This document shows, piece by piece, positions 25,701 to 32,981 of a stretch of DNA of 43,189 nt. The stretch's first letter is position 1. Each line of letters starts with the position of its first letter. A model generated the notes under the pieces. The model searched no databases, had not been told where the DNA came from, and saw only the letters and a program-made list of their open reading frames with translations. The stretch comes from Paracoccus sulfuroxidans (GTDB lineage: Bacteria > Pseudomonadota > Alphaproteobacteria > Rhodobacterales > Rhodobacteraceae). The stretch covers positions 1-43,189 of the forward strand of contig NZ_VLKU01000018.1 of the NCBI RefSeq assembly GCF_007830335.1, written 5' to 3'. A program made the position numbers and the translations under genes.

Positions 25701-27005
25701 ATGTTCACGCATTCCGATCTGGCGCGGTTGCAGGCGCAGTCCCTGAAGATGCAGGGCTGGATCCGCCGGCAGACCTTCAGCCCCTCGAATGAAAAGACCC
25801 TGCGGCGCTTCTCTTCCTGGGAGGTGGCCGAGCTGATCTTCAACATGAACCAGTCGACCTTCCGCGGGAAGCTGGCGGCCGAGCCAAACCTTCCCGGCGG
25901 GGAAGTTGAAGAGGACGGGCGGCAGCGCTGGTTCTCGCTCGATGAGATCAATGAGCTGCGCCGCCGCATCAAGGTCAACCGCAAGTCGCTGATGCCGCCC
26001 CGCCCCGATGGCAAGCGCGCCATTCGTGCGGCCATCGCGAACTTCAAGGGCGGCGCGGGCAAGTCGACCGTGGCGCTGCATTTCGCCCATGCGGCGGCGC
26101 TGGACGGCTACCGCGTGCTGGTCGTCGACTTCGATCCGCAGGCGACGCTGAGCCATTCCATGGGCCTCTCGGATGTGGGTGAGGATCACACCGTCTGGGG
26201 CATCATGGCCCGCGACCTCGAGCGTGAAACCGACCGGATGAACGCCGCCGTCACCGGCGCGGAAAGCGGCACCACCCTGCCCCGGCGCAAGCTGCCCGCC
26301 TCGATCCGCGACATGGGGCTGGGCCAGCTTCGGACCTCGGACTTCATCAAGACCACCGCCTGGTCGACCATCGACATCATCCCCAGCTGCGCCAACGCCG
26401 CCTTCGTCGAGTTCGCCAGCGCCCAGTACCGGCACCTGAACCCGGAATGGACCTTCTTCGGTGCGGTCTCGCGCTTCCTCGACGCGCTGCCGGATGACGC
26501 CTATGACGTCATCATCTTCGACTGCCCGCCCGCCATCGGCTACCAGTCGATGAACGCGGTCTTTGCGGCGGACGTCCTTTATATCCCCTCGGGCCCCGGC
26601 TATTGGGAATACGACTCGACCACCAGCTTCATCGGCCAGCTGGCCGAGGCTCTGGGCGATCTCTCGGACGGGTTCGAAAACTTCCCCACGGGGAAGATCG
26701 TCCTGCCGAAGGCCTTCGCCGATGTCCGCTTCCTGATGACCCGGTTCGAGCCCTCGAATGAGCTGCACACCGCCATGCTGGGCGCGTTCCGGCAGGTCTT
26801 CGGCGACCGCATGGCCGAGCACCCGATCGAGCTGACCCGCGCGGTCGAGCAGTCGGGCCGCTTCCTGTCCTCGGTCTATGAGATCGACTATCGCGAGATG
26901 ACGCGCGGCACCTGGCGGCGGGCGCGCGGCACTTTCGACCGCGCCTATGAAGAGTTCCGCACTCATCTGGTCGCCGCCTGGGACAAGCTGGAGGATGAGG
27001 CATGA
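25701..27005 (+). CDS. parA: Plasmid partition ATPase ParA (RepA-like, with N-terminal HTH)
   Basis: 434-residue deviant-Walker ATPase that moves and positions sister replicons. Seen: N-terminal DNA-binding region (about 30-100: FSSWEVAELIFNMNQSTFRGKLA, RWFSLDEINELRRRIK, MerR-like), deviant Walker A KGGAGKSTVALHFA at 116-129 with the signature Lys, VLVVDFDPQATLSHSM (Walker A'), and VIIFDCPPAIGYQSMNAVFAADVLYIPSGP (Walker B). The long N-terminal extension marks type Ia ParA proteins, which also repress their own promoter. It overlaps parB by 4 bases. Two copies of the par palindrome lie inside the gene in different reading phases. Confidence 0.95.
   Translation: MFTHSDLARLQAQSLKMQGWIRRQTFSPSNEKTLRRFSSWEVAELIFNMNQSTFRGKLAAEPNLPGGEVEEDGRQRWFSLDEINELRRRIKVNRKSLMPPRPDGKRAIRAAIANFKGGAGKSTVALHFAHAAALDGYRVLVVDFDPQATLSHSMGLSDVGEDHTVWGIMARDLERETDRMNAAVTGAESGTTLPRRKLPASIRDMGLGQLRTSDFIKTTAWSTIDIIPSCANAAFVEFASAQYRHLNPEWTFFGAVSRFLDALPDDAYDVIIFDCPPAIGYQSMNAVFAADVLYIPSGPGYWEYDSTTSFIGQLAEALGDLSDGFENFPTGKIVLPKAFADVRFLMTRFEPSNELHTAMLGAFRQVFGDRMAEHPIELTRAVEQSGRFLSSVYEIDYREMTRGTWRRARGTFDRAYEEFRTHLVAAWDKLEDEA
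25890..25905 (+). other. parS-like palindrome 1 (inside parA)
   Basis: CTTCCCGGCGGGGAAG: the same as the other three except one base in the left arm (G for C at the seventh position). It encodes L-P-G-G-E in parA, a different reading phase from copies 2 and 3, so the conservation is of DNA and not of protein. Confidence 0.75.
26681..26696 (+). other. parS-like palindrome 2 (inside parA)
   Basis: CTTCCCCACGGGGAAG, 7-bp arms around AC, inside the parA coding sequence where it encodes F-P-T-G-K. It is identical to the 16-base core of copy 4. Confidence 0.82.
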
Positions 27006-28087
27006 CCCGCAAGCGCCGCATTTTCGACATCGACATGCCGGAAGAGGACGCGCCGGAAACCTTCCCCGCGGGGAAGACCGCCCCGGCGCGACGTGGCCCC
27101 ATGGCCGCCGCGATCACCGAGACGGCGGAAAGCACGCGCCATCGGGCCGAGCTTGAGGCTGATATCCGGGCCGAGAACGACGCGCTGGCGCAGGAGCATG
27201 TGCGGCTGAAGAAAGCCGGGCTGATCACCGATTTGATCGATCTGGACGACATCGTCACCGAAAAGCTGGTGCGCGACCGCAACCCCGGCGTCGATCCCGA
27301 GTTGGGTGAGCTGGTTGCCTCGATCCGCGATCTGGGCCTGTCGAACCCGATCCAGGTCGAGCCGCGCGAGGATGGCCGCTATGAGCTGATCCAGGGATGG
27401 CGGCGGCTCTCGGCCTATAAGCAGCTGCTGGCCGAGACCGGGGACCGGGACGCCTGGGGGCAGATTCCGGCGGGCATCGCGGCGCGAGGCGAGGCGCTGG
27501 AGGCGCTGTATCGCCGCATGGTCGATGAGAACCTGGTGCGCAAGGACATCTCTTTCGCCGAGATGGCGCAGCTGGCGCTGCATTATGCCATGGACCCGCT
27601 GACGGGTGAGAACGACCCCGAGAAGGCGGTGGCGCTGCTGTTCCGCTCGGCCGGGTATCAGAAGCGCAGCTATATCCGCAGCTTCATCAAGCTGGTCGAG
27701 GTGCTGGGTGCCGATCTGGATTACCCGCATGAGATCCCGCGCGCGCTTGGCCTGTCGCTGGTCGCGCGGATGGAGGAGGTCGACGGGTTGCCAGCGGCGA
27801 TCCGGGCCGAACTGGCGGGCTGGGACAACCGCTCGGTCAAGGATGAGCTGGATGTGCTGCGCCGCTTTGCCGGTGGGGCAGGGCCCGTGAAGCCCAAGGC
27901 CGAACCGCTGGCGCCCGCGCCGACCGGCAAGGCCAAGACGACCTTTCAGGTCCAGCGGCCGCAGGGGATGGCGAAATGCACGGCCGCAAACGGGCGGCTG
28001 GAGATCCGGCTGGATCGCGACTTCTCGGCCATCGACCGGCGCAAGCTGGAGGCGGCGGTGCGCAACCTGTTGCAACAGATTGACTGA
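27002..28087 (+). CDS. parB: Partition protein ParB (RepB-like)
   Basis: 361-residue centromere-binding partner of ParA. Seen: a short ParA-interaction tail, the ParB N-terminal domain at about 75-150 (LDDIVTEKLVRDRNPGVDPELGELVASIRDLGLSNPIQVEPREDGRYELIQGWRRLSAYKQL), where GWRRLSAY replaces the GERRxRA box of chromosomal ParB, and a central helix-turn-helix part (MVDENLVRKDISFAEMAQLALHYAM). The C-terminal part (IRLDRDFSAIDRRKLEAAVRNLLQQ) resembles a dimer domain. It is co-translated with parA (ATGA). One palindrome lies in codons 20-25 and another starts 2 bases after the stop codon. The protein is of plasmid/chromid type, not the main-chromosome ParB. Confidence 0.94.
   Translation: MTRKRRIFDIDMPEEDAPETFPAGKTAPARRGPMAAAITETAESTRHRAELEADIRAENDALAQEHVRLKKAGLITDLIDLDDIVTEKLVRDRNPGVDPELGELVASIRDLGLSNPIQVEPREDGRYELIQGWRRLSAYKQLLAETGDRDAWGQIPAGIAARGEALEALYRRMVDENLVRKDISFAEMAQLALHYAMDPLTGENDPEKAVALLFRSAGYQKRSYIRSFIKLVEVLGADLDYPHEIPRALGLSLVARMEEVDGLPAAIRAELAGWDNRSVKDELDVLRRFAGGAGPVKPKAEPLAPAPTGKAKTTFQVQRPQGMAKCTAANGRLEIRLDRDFSAIDRRKLEAAVRNLLQQID
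27061..27076 (+). other. parS-like palindrome 3 (inside parB)
   Basis: CTTCCCCGCGGGGAAG is a perfect 16-bp palindrome near the parB start, encoding F-P-A-G-K. Confidence 0.82.
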
Positions 28088-28106
28088 CCTTCCCCACGGG
28101 GAAGGT
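28087..28106 (+). other. parS-like palindrome 4 (after parB)
   Basis: ACCTTCCCC-AC-GGGGAAGGT, 9-bp arms, the longest of the four copies. It begins in the last base of the parB stop codon and is the only copy outside coding sequence. Confidence 0.85.
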
Positions 28107-28392
28107 TGTGGAACGGGCGGGGCAGGGTGTCCCGCCCTTTTTCACTGAGGCGGCAGGCTATGCTGCAGTGCAGCATTTGGGCGGTGCGGACGGGCAGGCG
28201 CGGCGTCAGGCGGGCAGGGCGTGCACGGCATCCACACAGCGAAACGCCTGAAAACCCGCGAAAAATGGCAATGTCTAAGTAATCATCATTTGGGGCATTA
28301 ACTGATGATATGAGCCGCCCGGACTCGCGCCCGTCAGAGGCGGATTTTCCGTCGCAGAAGGTCGATTTCGGACCCCAAAGCCCCCGGGAGAT
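28107..28392. other. Non-coding stretch after parB
   Basis: Nothing recognisable as a gene. The first part is GC-rich. Around 28260-28310 the sequence is AT-richer, with a loose ATCAT/ATGAT inverted repeat. It separates the par operon from the converging lipoprotein gene. Confidence 0.4.
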
Positions 28393-28441
28393 AAAAAAGG
28401 ACATGATCTGACCGGGCACAGCCGACGCCCGGCCAGATCAT
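28393..28441 (-). terminator. Terminator of the lipoprotein/LysM-protein operon
   Basis: Stem ATGATCTG-A-CCGGGC / GCCCGG-C-CAGATCAT (14 pairs, one A-C mismatch, 9-base loop). On the minus strand it is followed after four bases by six T. It lies 15 bases past the minus-strand stop at 28456 and also faces the end of the par operon. Confidence 0.85.
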
Positions 28442-28455
28442 CCAAACCCGCCAGC

Positions 28456-29163
28456 CTAGAAGCTGAACTGACCGACAACGGTGGCGGGGCGGACACCGCC
28501 GCGCCTCAGCGCGGTGGAGGAGCCGGGAATGCCGGCCTCGGCCGCCTGCCGGTCCTTTTCGAGGATGCGCAGGCCCGCGCAGGCGCCTGCCTCATTCCAT
28601 TTGTTGCGCGCAATCGGCCCGGCGACCGCGCTCGAGATGACCTGCGGGGCAAAGTCGTCTTCCTTGACGCGCCGCGTGTCGATCAGCGTCTTGATGGCCG
28701 AGGCGAGAATGACCGCCGATTGCTCGAAGGTGATATCGGCCACCTTCTGTTCGGAGGGGGTGGGCGTGCCGTCCCTCAGGCAATGGCGCGCGGTGTAAAG
28801 CCAGTCATGGACCATATAGGCGGGCGCGTAGCCCCAGGGGCCGAACCCGTTGAAGACCTGCCCGATCTTCGGGATCGAGCCGCCGTCGGTGTACATCATG
28901 TCGGGCTGGATGGTGTGGATCTTGCCGTTTTCATCGGGCCAGTCGAAGCTCAGGCGGTTGTCGGGGTCGGGGACGAACAAAAACGCGCCGTCCCCGGAGG
29001 AGCCGCCTTCGCCCAGCCACATGACGAAAAGGCTGCCCTGAAACTCGCCGGGCTTGGTCCCGTTGTAATCGACCTGACCGCAAGAGGAGAGGGCCAGAGC
29101 GGCCAGAATTGCCGCGCGGAAGGATGTGAAAATTTGCAAGATGCGCCTCGCTTTCAAAATCAC
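28456..29163 (-). CDS. DUF1353-like lipoprotein
   Basis: About 235 residues, function unknown. The N-terminus is a signal peptide with lipobox ALSSC (C28), so an exported lipoprotein is predicted. The middle (YTDGGSIPKIGQVFNGFGPWGYAPAYMVHDWLYTARHCLRD) matches the DUF1353 pattern, in which TDG-SIP and HDWLY are the conserved motifs. Such proteins occur in phages and in bacterial accessory regions. The start is a GTG at 29163; a TTG at about 29139 preceded by GAGG is also possible but would shorten the signal peptide. It lies 167 bases downstream of the small exported protein gene, in the same direction, and ends at the terminator, so it is probably part of that operon. The tail is rich in Gly and Arg. 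Confidence 0.75.
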   Translation of the reverse strand: MILKARRILQIFTSFRAAILAALALSSCGQVDYNGTKPGEFQGSLFVMWLGEGGSSGDGAFLFVPDPDNRLSFDWPDENGKIHTIQPDMMYTDGGSIPKIGQVFNGFGPWGYAPAYMVHDWLYTARHCLRDGTPTPSEQKVADITFEQSAVILASAIKTLIDTRRVKEDDFAPQVISSAVAGPIARNKWNEAGACAGLRILEKDRQAAEAGIPGSSTALRRGGVRPATVVGQFSF

Positions 29164-29330
29164 GCTGTGAACAGGACAAACAATCGCAGGGCCGTATCAC
29201 AGACAGGAAAGCACGTTCCGGCGCGCGGCGGAAACGCCAAGACGCAGCGGCGACCTGATTTTTTGGCAAGGCTTTGGCGGGCGCCGCGGGGGCCATGGTC
29301 AGATCGCGGCGACCCGGAAGGGCAGGGGGG

Positions 29331-29813
29331 CTATTCCAGCGTCAGATGGGCATAGCTGCCGGGGCCGGGGGAGGTCACAACCAGCGCGGCCTCGCGCCCA
29401 TGCGGGACGGGGTCCGCGCCCATGATCCAGATCGGCGGCGCGATCACCGGGGCGGCGACGACCCGGTCCTGATCCATGAAGACCAGCATGACGGATTCGT
29501 CGCTGACGGCCTGCCCACGTTCGGTCGTCAGCCAGTCGCTGCTGCCGGTCAGCTTGGCGTAAAGCTCCAGCGGGGCAGAGCTTTGCACCGGGATCACCTT
29601 GTCCCAGGGGAAATCGGTCAGCGAGGCGAGCTCTAGCCGCGCGCCGGTCTGGGCGGTCTGGCCGAAGCTCTCGATCTTGGTGCGAAGCGGTGCGTCATGT
29701 GCGACGCCATAGTCAGCGGTCATCTTCTGTTCGTCCCCGATGGCGGTCTGGGTAAGGGTTGCGGCAAGGCCGATGGTAATGGCAAGGGCGCGAAGGGTCA
29801 TGCCGGGCCTCAT
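29331..29813 (-). CDS. Small exported protein, candidate immunity partner of the LysM protein
   Basis: 160 residues, not recognised. A clear signal peptide (LRALAITIGLAATLTQTAIG) predicts export to the periplasm; no lipobox. The mature part is mixed, with beta-strand-like segments (ESVMLVFMDQDRVVAAPVIAPPIWIMGADPV; EAALVVTSPGPGSYAHLTLE). Its ATG overlaps the stop of the large LysM/SH3 gene (ATGA), so the two are co-translated. An internal ATG at 29801 has GAGG 6 bases before it and may be the real start. Small exported proteins translationally coupled to a multidomain secreted effector are often immunity or chaperone proteins; that role is an inference. Confidence 0.65.
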   Translation of the reverse strand: MRPGMTLRALAITIGLAATLTQTAIGDEQKMTADYGVAHDAPLRTKIESFGQTAQTGARLELASLTDFPWDKVIPVQSSAPLELYAKLTGSSDWLTTERGQAVSDESVMLVFMDQDRVVAAPVIAPPIWIMGADPVPHGREAALVVTSPGPGSYAHLTLE

Positions 29814-32689
29814 GAGGATTTGCTGTAATCGGGCGGCGTCTTGTCGCCGGGCAGGACGTCGGGCTTCGCATCGCCGGTCTGGCCGACCCCGACCTGATCG
29901 GACCAGGTCAGATTGCCGTCGGCACCGATCACCACCATCTCGCCATTCGTCACGGCCTCGGCCACCTTGTCGGCCAGTTCGCTGTCGCTGGCGTCGGGGT
30001 TCTCGCGCGCGATGCGGCGTCCGACCTCATTGTTGTAAAGGTCCATCGCCTCACGCGCGCCGGGGTTGCCGGGCACGCCTTCATGGGCGGTGCCCATGGC
30101 GCTGGCGAAATCCTCGCCGAAGCGGTCGGTCATCAGCGCGTTCCAATAGGCGTGGCGGAAGGCGTCGTTATGGCCGTCCTCGCCGCCCTTGACCGGGTTG
30201 CCATCGCCATCGAGCAGGGGGAACTTCTCATTCGCGGTGGCATAGGCCTTGCCGGGGTCCTTGGGGTCGTTCGAGCTGATCGACTGGAATTCCCGGAGCC
30301 CATTCAGCCCGCGACCGTCGCCGAGTTCGTCCAGAATATCGGCCTCGGTCCGGGTCATCTTCTTGCTGCCCACGAAGGGGATGTCGATGGGAATGAAGCC
30401 GAGATCCGGCGTGTAATCCGTCATCTCGTCTTCCTTGACCTGATAGTCGGTCAGGATCTGGTTCAGATCGGGGCGACCGGGGGGCGGCGTGGTCGGGGCA
30501 GGGGGCTGTTGGTCGCCGGGTTCGGGCTCGGGTGCGCTGCCGGTCGGGCGATCCGGGGCGGGGCCAGAGGTAGACGGGCCAGAGGTCGCGGGGTCGTCCG
30601 GCTTGGGCGGGGCAGGGACCTCGACCACCTCGGGTTTGGGGCCGCGCGCGGTGCCCGGCAGATAGACCGTGTCGCCCTTGAAGATCAGCGAGGGGTTGCG
30701 CAGATGCGCGTTGTTGAGCGCAATCACCTGCTGCGGGTCCAGCCCGTGCTGCTGCGCGATGTTCCACAGGTTGTCGTCGGTCTGAACCGTCAGCGCGTCA
30801 TGGCGCTGGTATTCCAGCGTCGGATTGGTCCGGCCCGAGGCGTCCATGGCCCCGGTTGCGCTGCTGTGGGCCGTGACCAGATCGGCGCGGACCCAGCCCT
30901 TGACCGGCTGGTCTTGCTGATCGGTGCCGCTGACCTCGATCCAGTTCTGGCCCGCGGCATCGGTCTGACGTCCGCCCTGATCGCGCAGGAAGGTGCCGTT
31001 TTGGACGATGCCGACGGGGGTGCCGTCGGGGCCGTCACGCAGGCGCGCGCCCTCGGTCGGAAGGACGGCGAGGGTCTGGCCGTCATCTTCCGGGGCAGGG
31101 GGGATGCGGGTCTGCGTCCGGGTGGGCGGATCGGTGGGTTCCGGATCGGCGGGGGCGGCAGGCGTGCCCAGCTTCAGGCTGCGGGTGGTGGTGACGTCGT
31201 CCAGACCCGCCTCGAAGGTCAGCGAGACCTCGGCCTCGGCCACGCCGCCTTTCAGCTTCAGCCCGCCTTGCGTCGTGTTGCCGCTGCGGTTGATGTCTTG
31301 CGCTTCCAGTTCTACCTGCGTGCCCGCCGTGCGCGCGGCCCCCTGAAAATCGCCGTCGAAGAACTGGCCCGCTGCCGCGCCGATCTTGTCGGGGTCGTTG
31401 AAGGTGACGGTGGCGGTGCGGCGCTGCATATCGGCGCGCGAGGGGTCGGCCAGGCTCTGGTCGCGCCAGTCGACCTGCGTGCGAAGCGAGACCGAGTCGA
31501 GCTGCATATTCCCGGTGCCGGACAGCGACTGCGCCTCGGGGATCGGTCGCCCGCCCGCCGAGGTGGTGACGTCCTGCCCCTTCGGCAGGCGGTAGCGCAG
31601 GCTGATCTCGCCCGTGGTGCCGGCCAGATCGAAGCGGTTCGCCAGCTTCGGCTCGACCGGCAGGCCGTTGATGTTGAAGCCCTGCTGCATGTTCTCGCGC
31701 CCGGTGGCGCGCAGCCCGCCCTGCAGGCGATAGGTGACGCTGCCATCCTTGTCATCGGTCGGCATCTCGACCCGGCGGGTGATGCGCTGCGTGCCTTCAA
31801 GCCGCCCCTCGCCCGAGAGGGTCAGGTATTTCATGTCGCTTTTGATGTCGGCGGCCAGACTGGCGCGAGAGCCGATGGTCGTCTCATAGGCGCTGACGTG
31901 ATCGCGCAGGAAGGACATGTCGGCGTCGCTGACACCCGCCAGCCGCTGCGAGATGCGGCCCGGCGCGCCGTCCTTGTTCATCGGGTTCGCCAGCGGGTTG
32001 TCGCCCCCGCCCGACAGCGTGTCCTTGGCGATCTTCAAGGGCAGCCCGGTTGGCCCGAGGCTGGCGATGGCCATATCGGCGCTGTCGCTGGCGGCATCGG
32101 CCAGATGCAGGCGTTGCAGGGTTTCGGCGGCGCGGGTCGCCTCTTCCTTGCTGTTGAAAGTCATCTCGATGGCGTCGAAGGTCTGCACGCCCGCATCGGC
32201 CTTCAGCGTCGCCTCGGGGCCGCCGCGCCCGGCGGCACCCTTCCCGCCCTTGCCCAGCGTTTCCGACCCGGCCTCGGCCGAAAGCGCGGCCAGCGCCTGT
32301 TTGTCATAGCGCACGGTATAGGTGGCGTCCGCGCCTTCGCCGTTCTGGGTCACGCGCAGATCCGCGCCAAGCTGGCCCTTGCCGCCGACCATCAGCCCGC
32401 GCCAGTTCCCCTGCGCCGAAACTTCGGGGGTGATGCGCAGATAGGCCGAGTCGCCCGCGCCGTTCAGCTTCTGGATGCCGTCCTTGATGACCAGCCCGTC
32501 GCGGATGCCGGTGACGGTTTCGCCAAGGCCCGAGCCGCTGCCACGGTCGGGGTCCGAGGGCGCGCTGCCGGTCGAGCCGCCTGAGGAGCTGCCCGAACTG
32601 CTGCCGGTGGGCGCGCGGGGGACGGGCGGCACGGTGACCGGAGGCTCGGGCGGGCGGGGACGGGCGGAGGTGGTTCCGTCAAGAAGCAT
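29810..32689 (-). CDS. Large multidomain protein: SH3-like, LysM, C-terminal HNDAFRHAYWNA domain
   Basis: 959 residues from the ATG at 32689 (AGGA 8 bases before); the frame extends to 32743. Order: Pro/Ser/Gly-rich disordered start (1-55); about 60-510 unrecognised, rich in alternating strand-like segments (SVTYRLQGGLRATGRE, AEAEVSLTFEAGLDD); Pro/Thr linker; bacterial SH3-like domain (about 540-606, ARLRDGPDGTPVGIVQNGTFL ... GWVRADLV); LysM (about 632-679, LTVQTDDNLWNIAQQHGLDPQQVIALNNAH); Pro-rich linker (682-740); C-terminal domain (about 775-935) with GHNDAFRHAYWNAL, AHEGVPGNP and MDLYNNEVGRRIA. I recall that last module as DUF6973, found at the ends of LysM or toxin-like proteins; its activity is not known to me. 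No classical signal peptide. SH3 and LysM suggest action at the cell wall. Followed by an overlapping exported small protein. Confidence 0.8.
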   Translation of the reverse strand: MLLDGTTSARPRPPEPPVTVPPVPRAPTGSSSGSSSGGSTGSAPSDPDRGSGSGLGETVTGIRDGLVIKDGIQKLNGAGDSAYLRITPEVSAQGNWRGLMVGGKGQLGADLRVTQNGEGADATYTVRYDKQALAALSAEAGSETLGKGGKGAAGRGGPEATLKADAGVQTFDAIEMTFNSKEEATRAAETLQRLHLADAASDSADMAIASLGPTGLPLKIAKDTLSGGGDNPLANPMNKDGAPGRISQRLAGVSDADMSFLRDHVSAYETTIGSRASLAADIKSDMKYLTLSGEGRLEGTQRITRRVEMPTDDKDGSVTYRLQGGLRATGRENMQQGFNINGLPVEPKLANRFDLAGTTGEISLRYRLPKGQDVTTSAGGRPIPEAQSLSGTGNMQLDSVSLRTQVDWRDQSLADPSRADMQRRTATVTFNDPDKIGAAAGQFFDGDFQGAARTAGTQVELEAQDINRSGNTTQGGLKLKGGVAEAEVSLTFEAGLDDVTTTRSLKLGTPAAPADPEPTDPPTRTQTRIPPAPEDDGQTLAVLPTEGARLRDGPDGTPVGIVQNGTFLRDQGGRQTDAAGQNWIEVSGTDQQDQPVKGWVRADLVTAHSSATGAMDASGRTNPTLEYQRHDALTVQTDDNLWNIAQQHGLDPQQVIALNNAHLRNPSLIFKGDTVYLPGTARGPKPEVVEVPAPPKPDDPATSGPSTSGPAPDRPTGSAPEPEPGDQQPPAPTTPPPGRPDLNQILTDYQVKEDEMTDYTPDLGFIPIDIPFVGSKKMTRTEADILDELGDGRGLNGLREFQSISSNDPKDPGKAYATANEKFPLLDGDGNPVKGGEDGHNDAFRHAYWNALMTDRFGEDFASAMGTAHEGVPGNPGAREAMDLYNNEVGRRIARENPDASDSELADKVAEAVTNGEMVVIGADGNLTWSDQVGVGQTGDAKPDVLPGDKTPPDYSKSS

Positions 32690-32981
32690 GGCGGCGGTCC
32701 TGTCGTTACGCGTGGCCGGTGGGGCACGGCGGAGGGGGCACAAGCACCGGCCTTGCCAGCGGTCGGAACGCTGCGGACAGGGCGAAGGGCTGCAGCCAGA
32801 TAAGCAAGAGTTTGCGACGGATTCCTGTCAGCGGAAGCGTGAAGACGCCGAGGCCCAGCCTTCGGCGAAAATTCGCGCAAATAGCTGATCGGACAGGCAA
32901 AATTCCACCGTCAGGCGGCCTTGGACGTGTGCGGAAATGGCGTGCCGCACGCAAGGATTGCGGGTGGTGGCGGGGCTGGCG

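Noticed and set aside
25886..25907. Palindromes in parA and parB as a conserved protein motif (F-P-x-G-K)
   Set aside because: Copy 1 is read in a different codon phase and copy 4 is outside coding sequence, so the shared feature is the DNA sequence.
30083..32584. An 833-codon plus-strand frame opposite the LysM/SH3 protein
   Set aside because: The minus strand shows SH3-like and LysM motifs and a coupled neighbour; the plus frame is low-complexity Arg/Gly/Val sequence.
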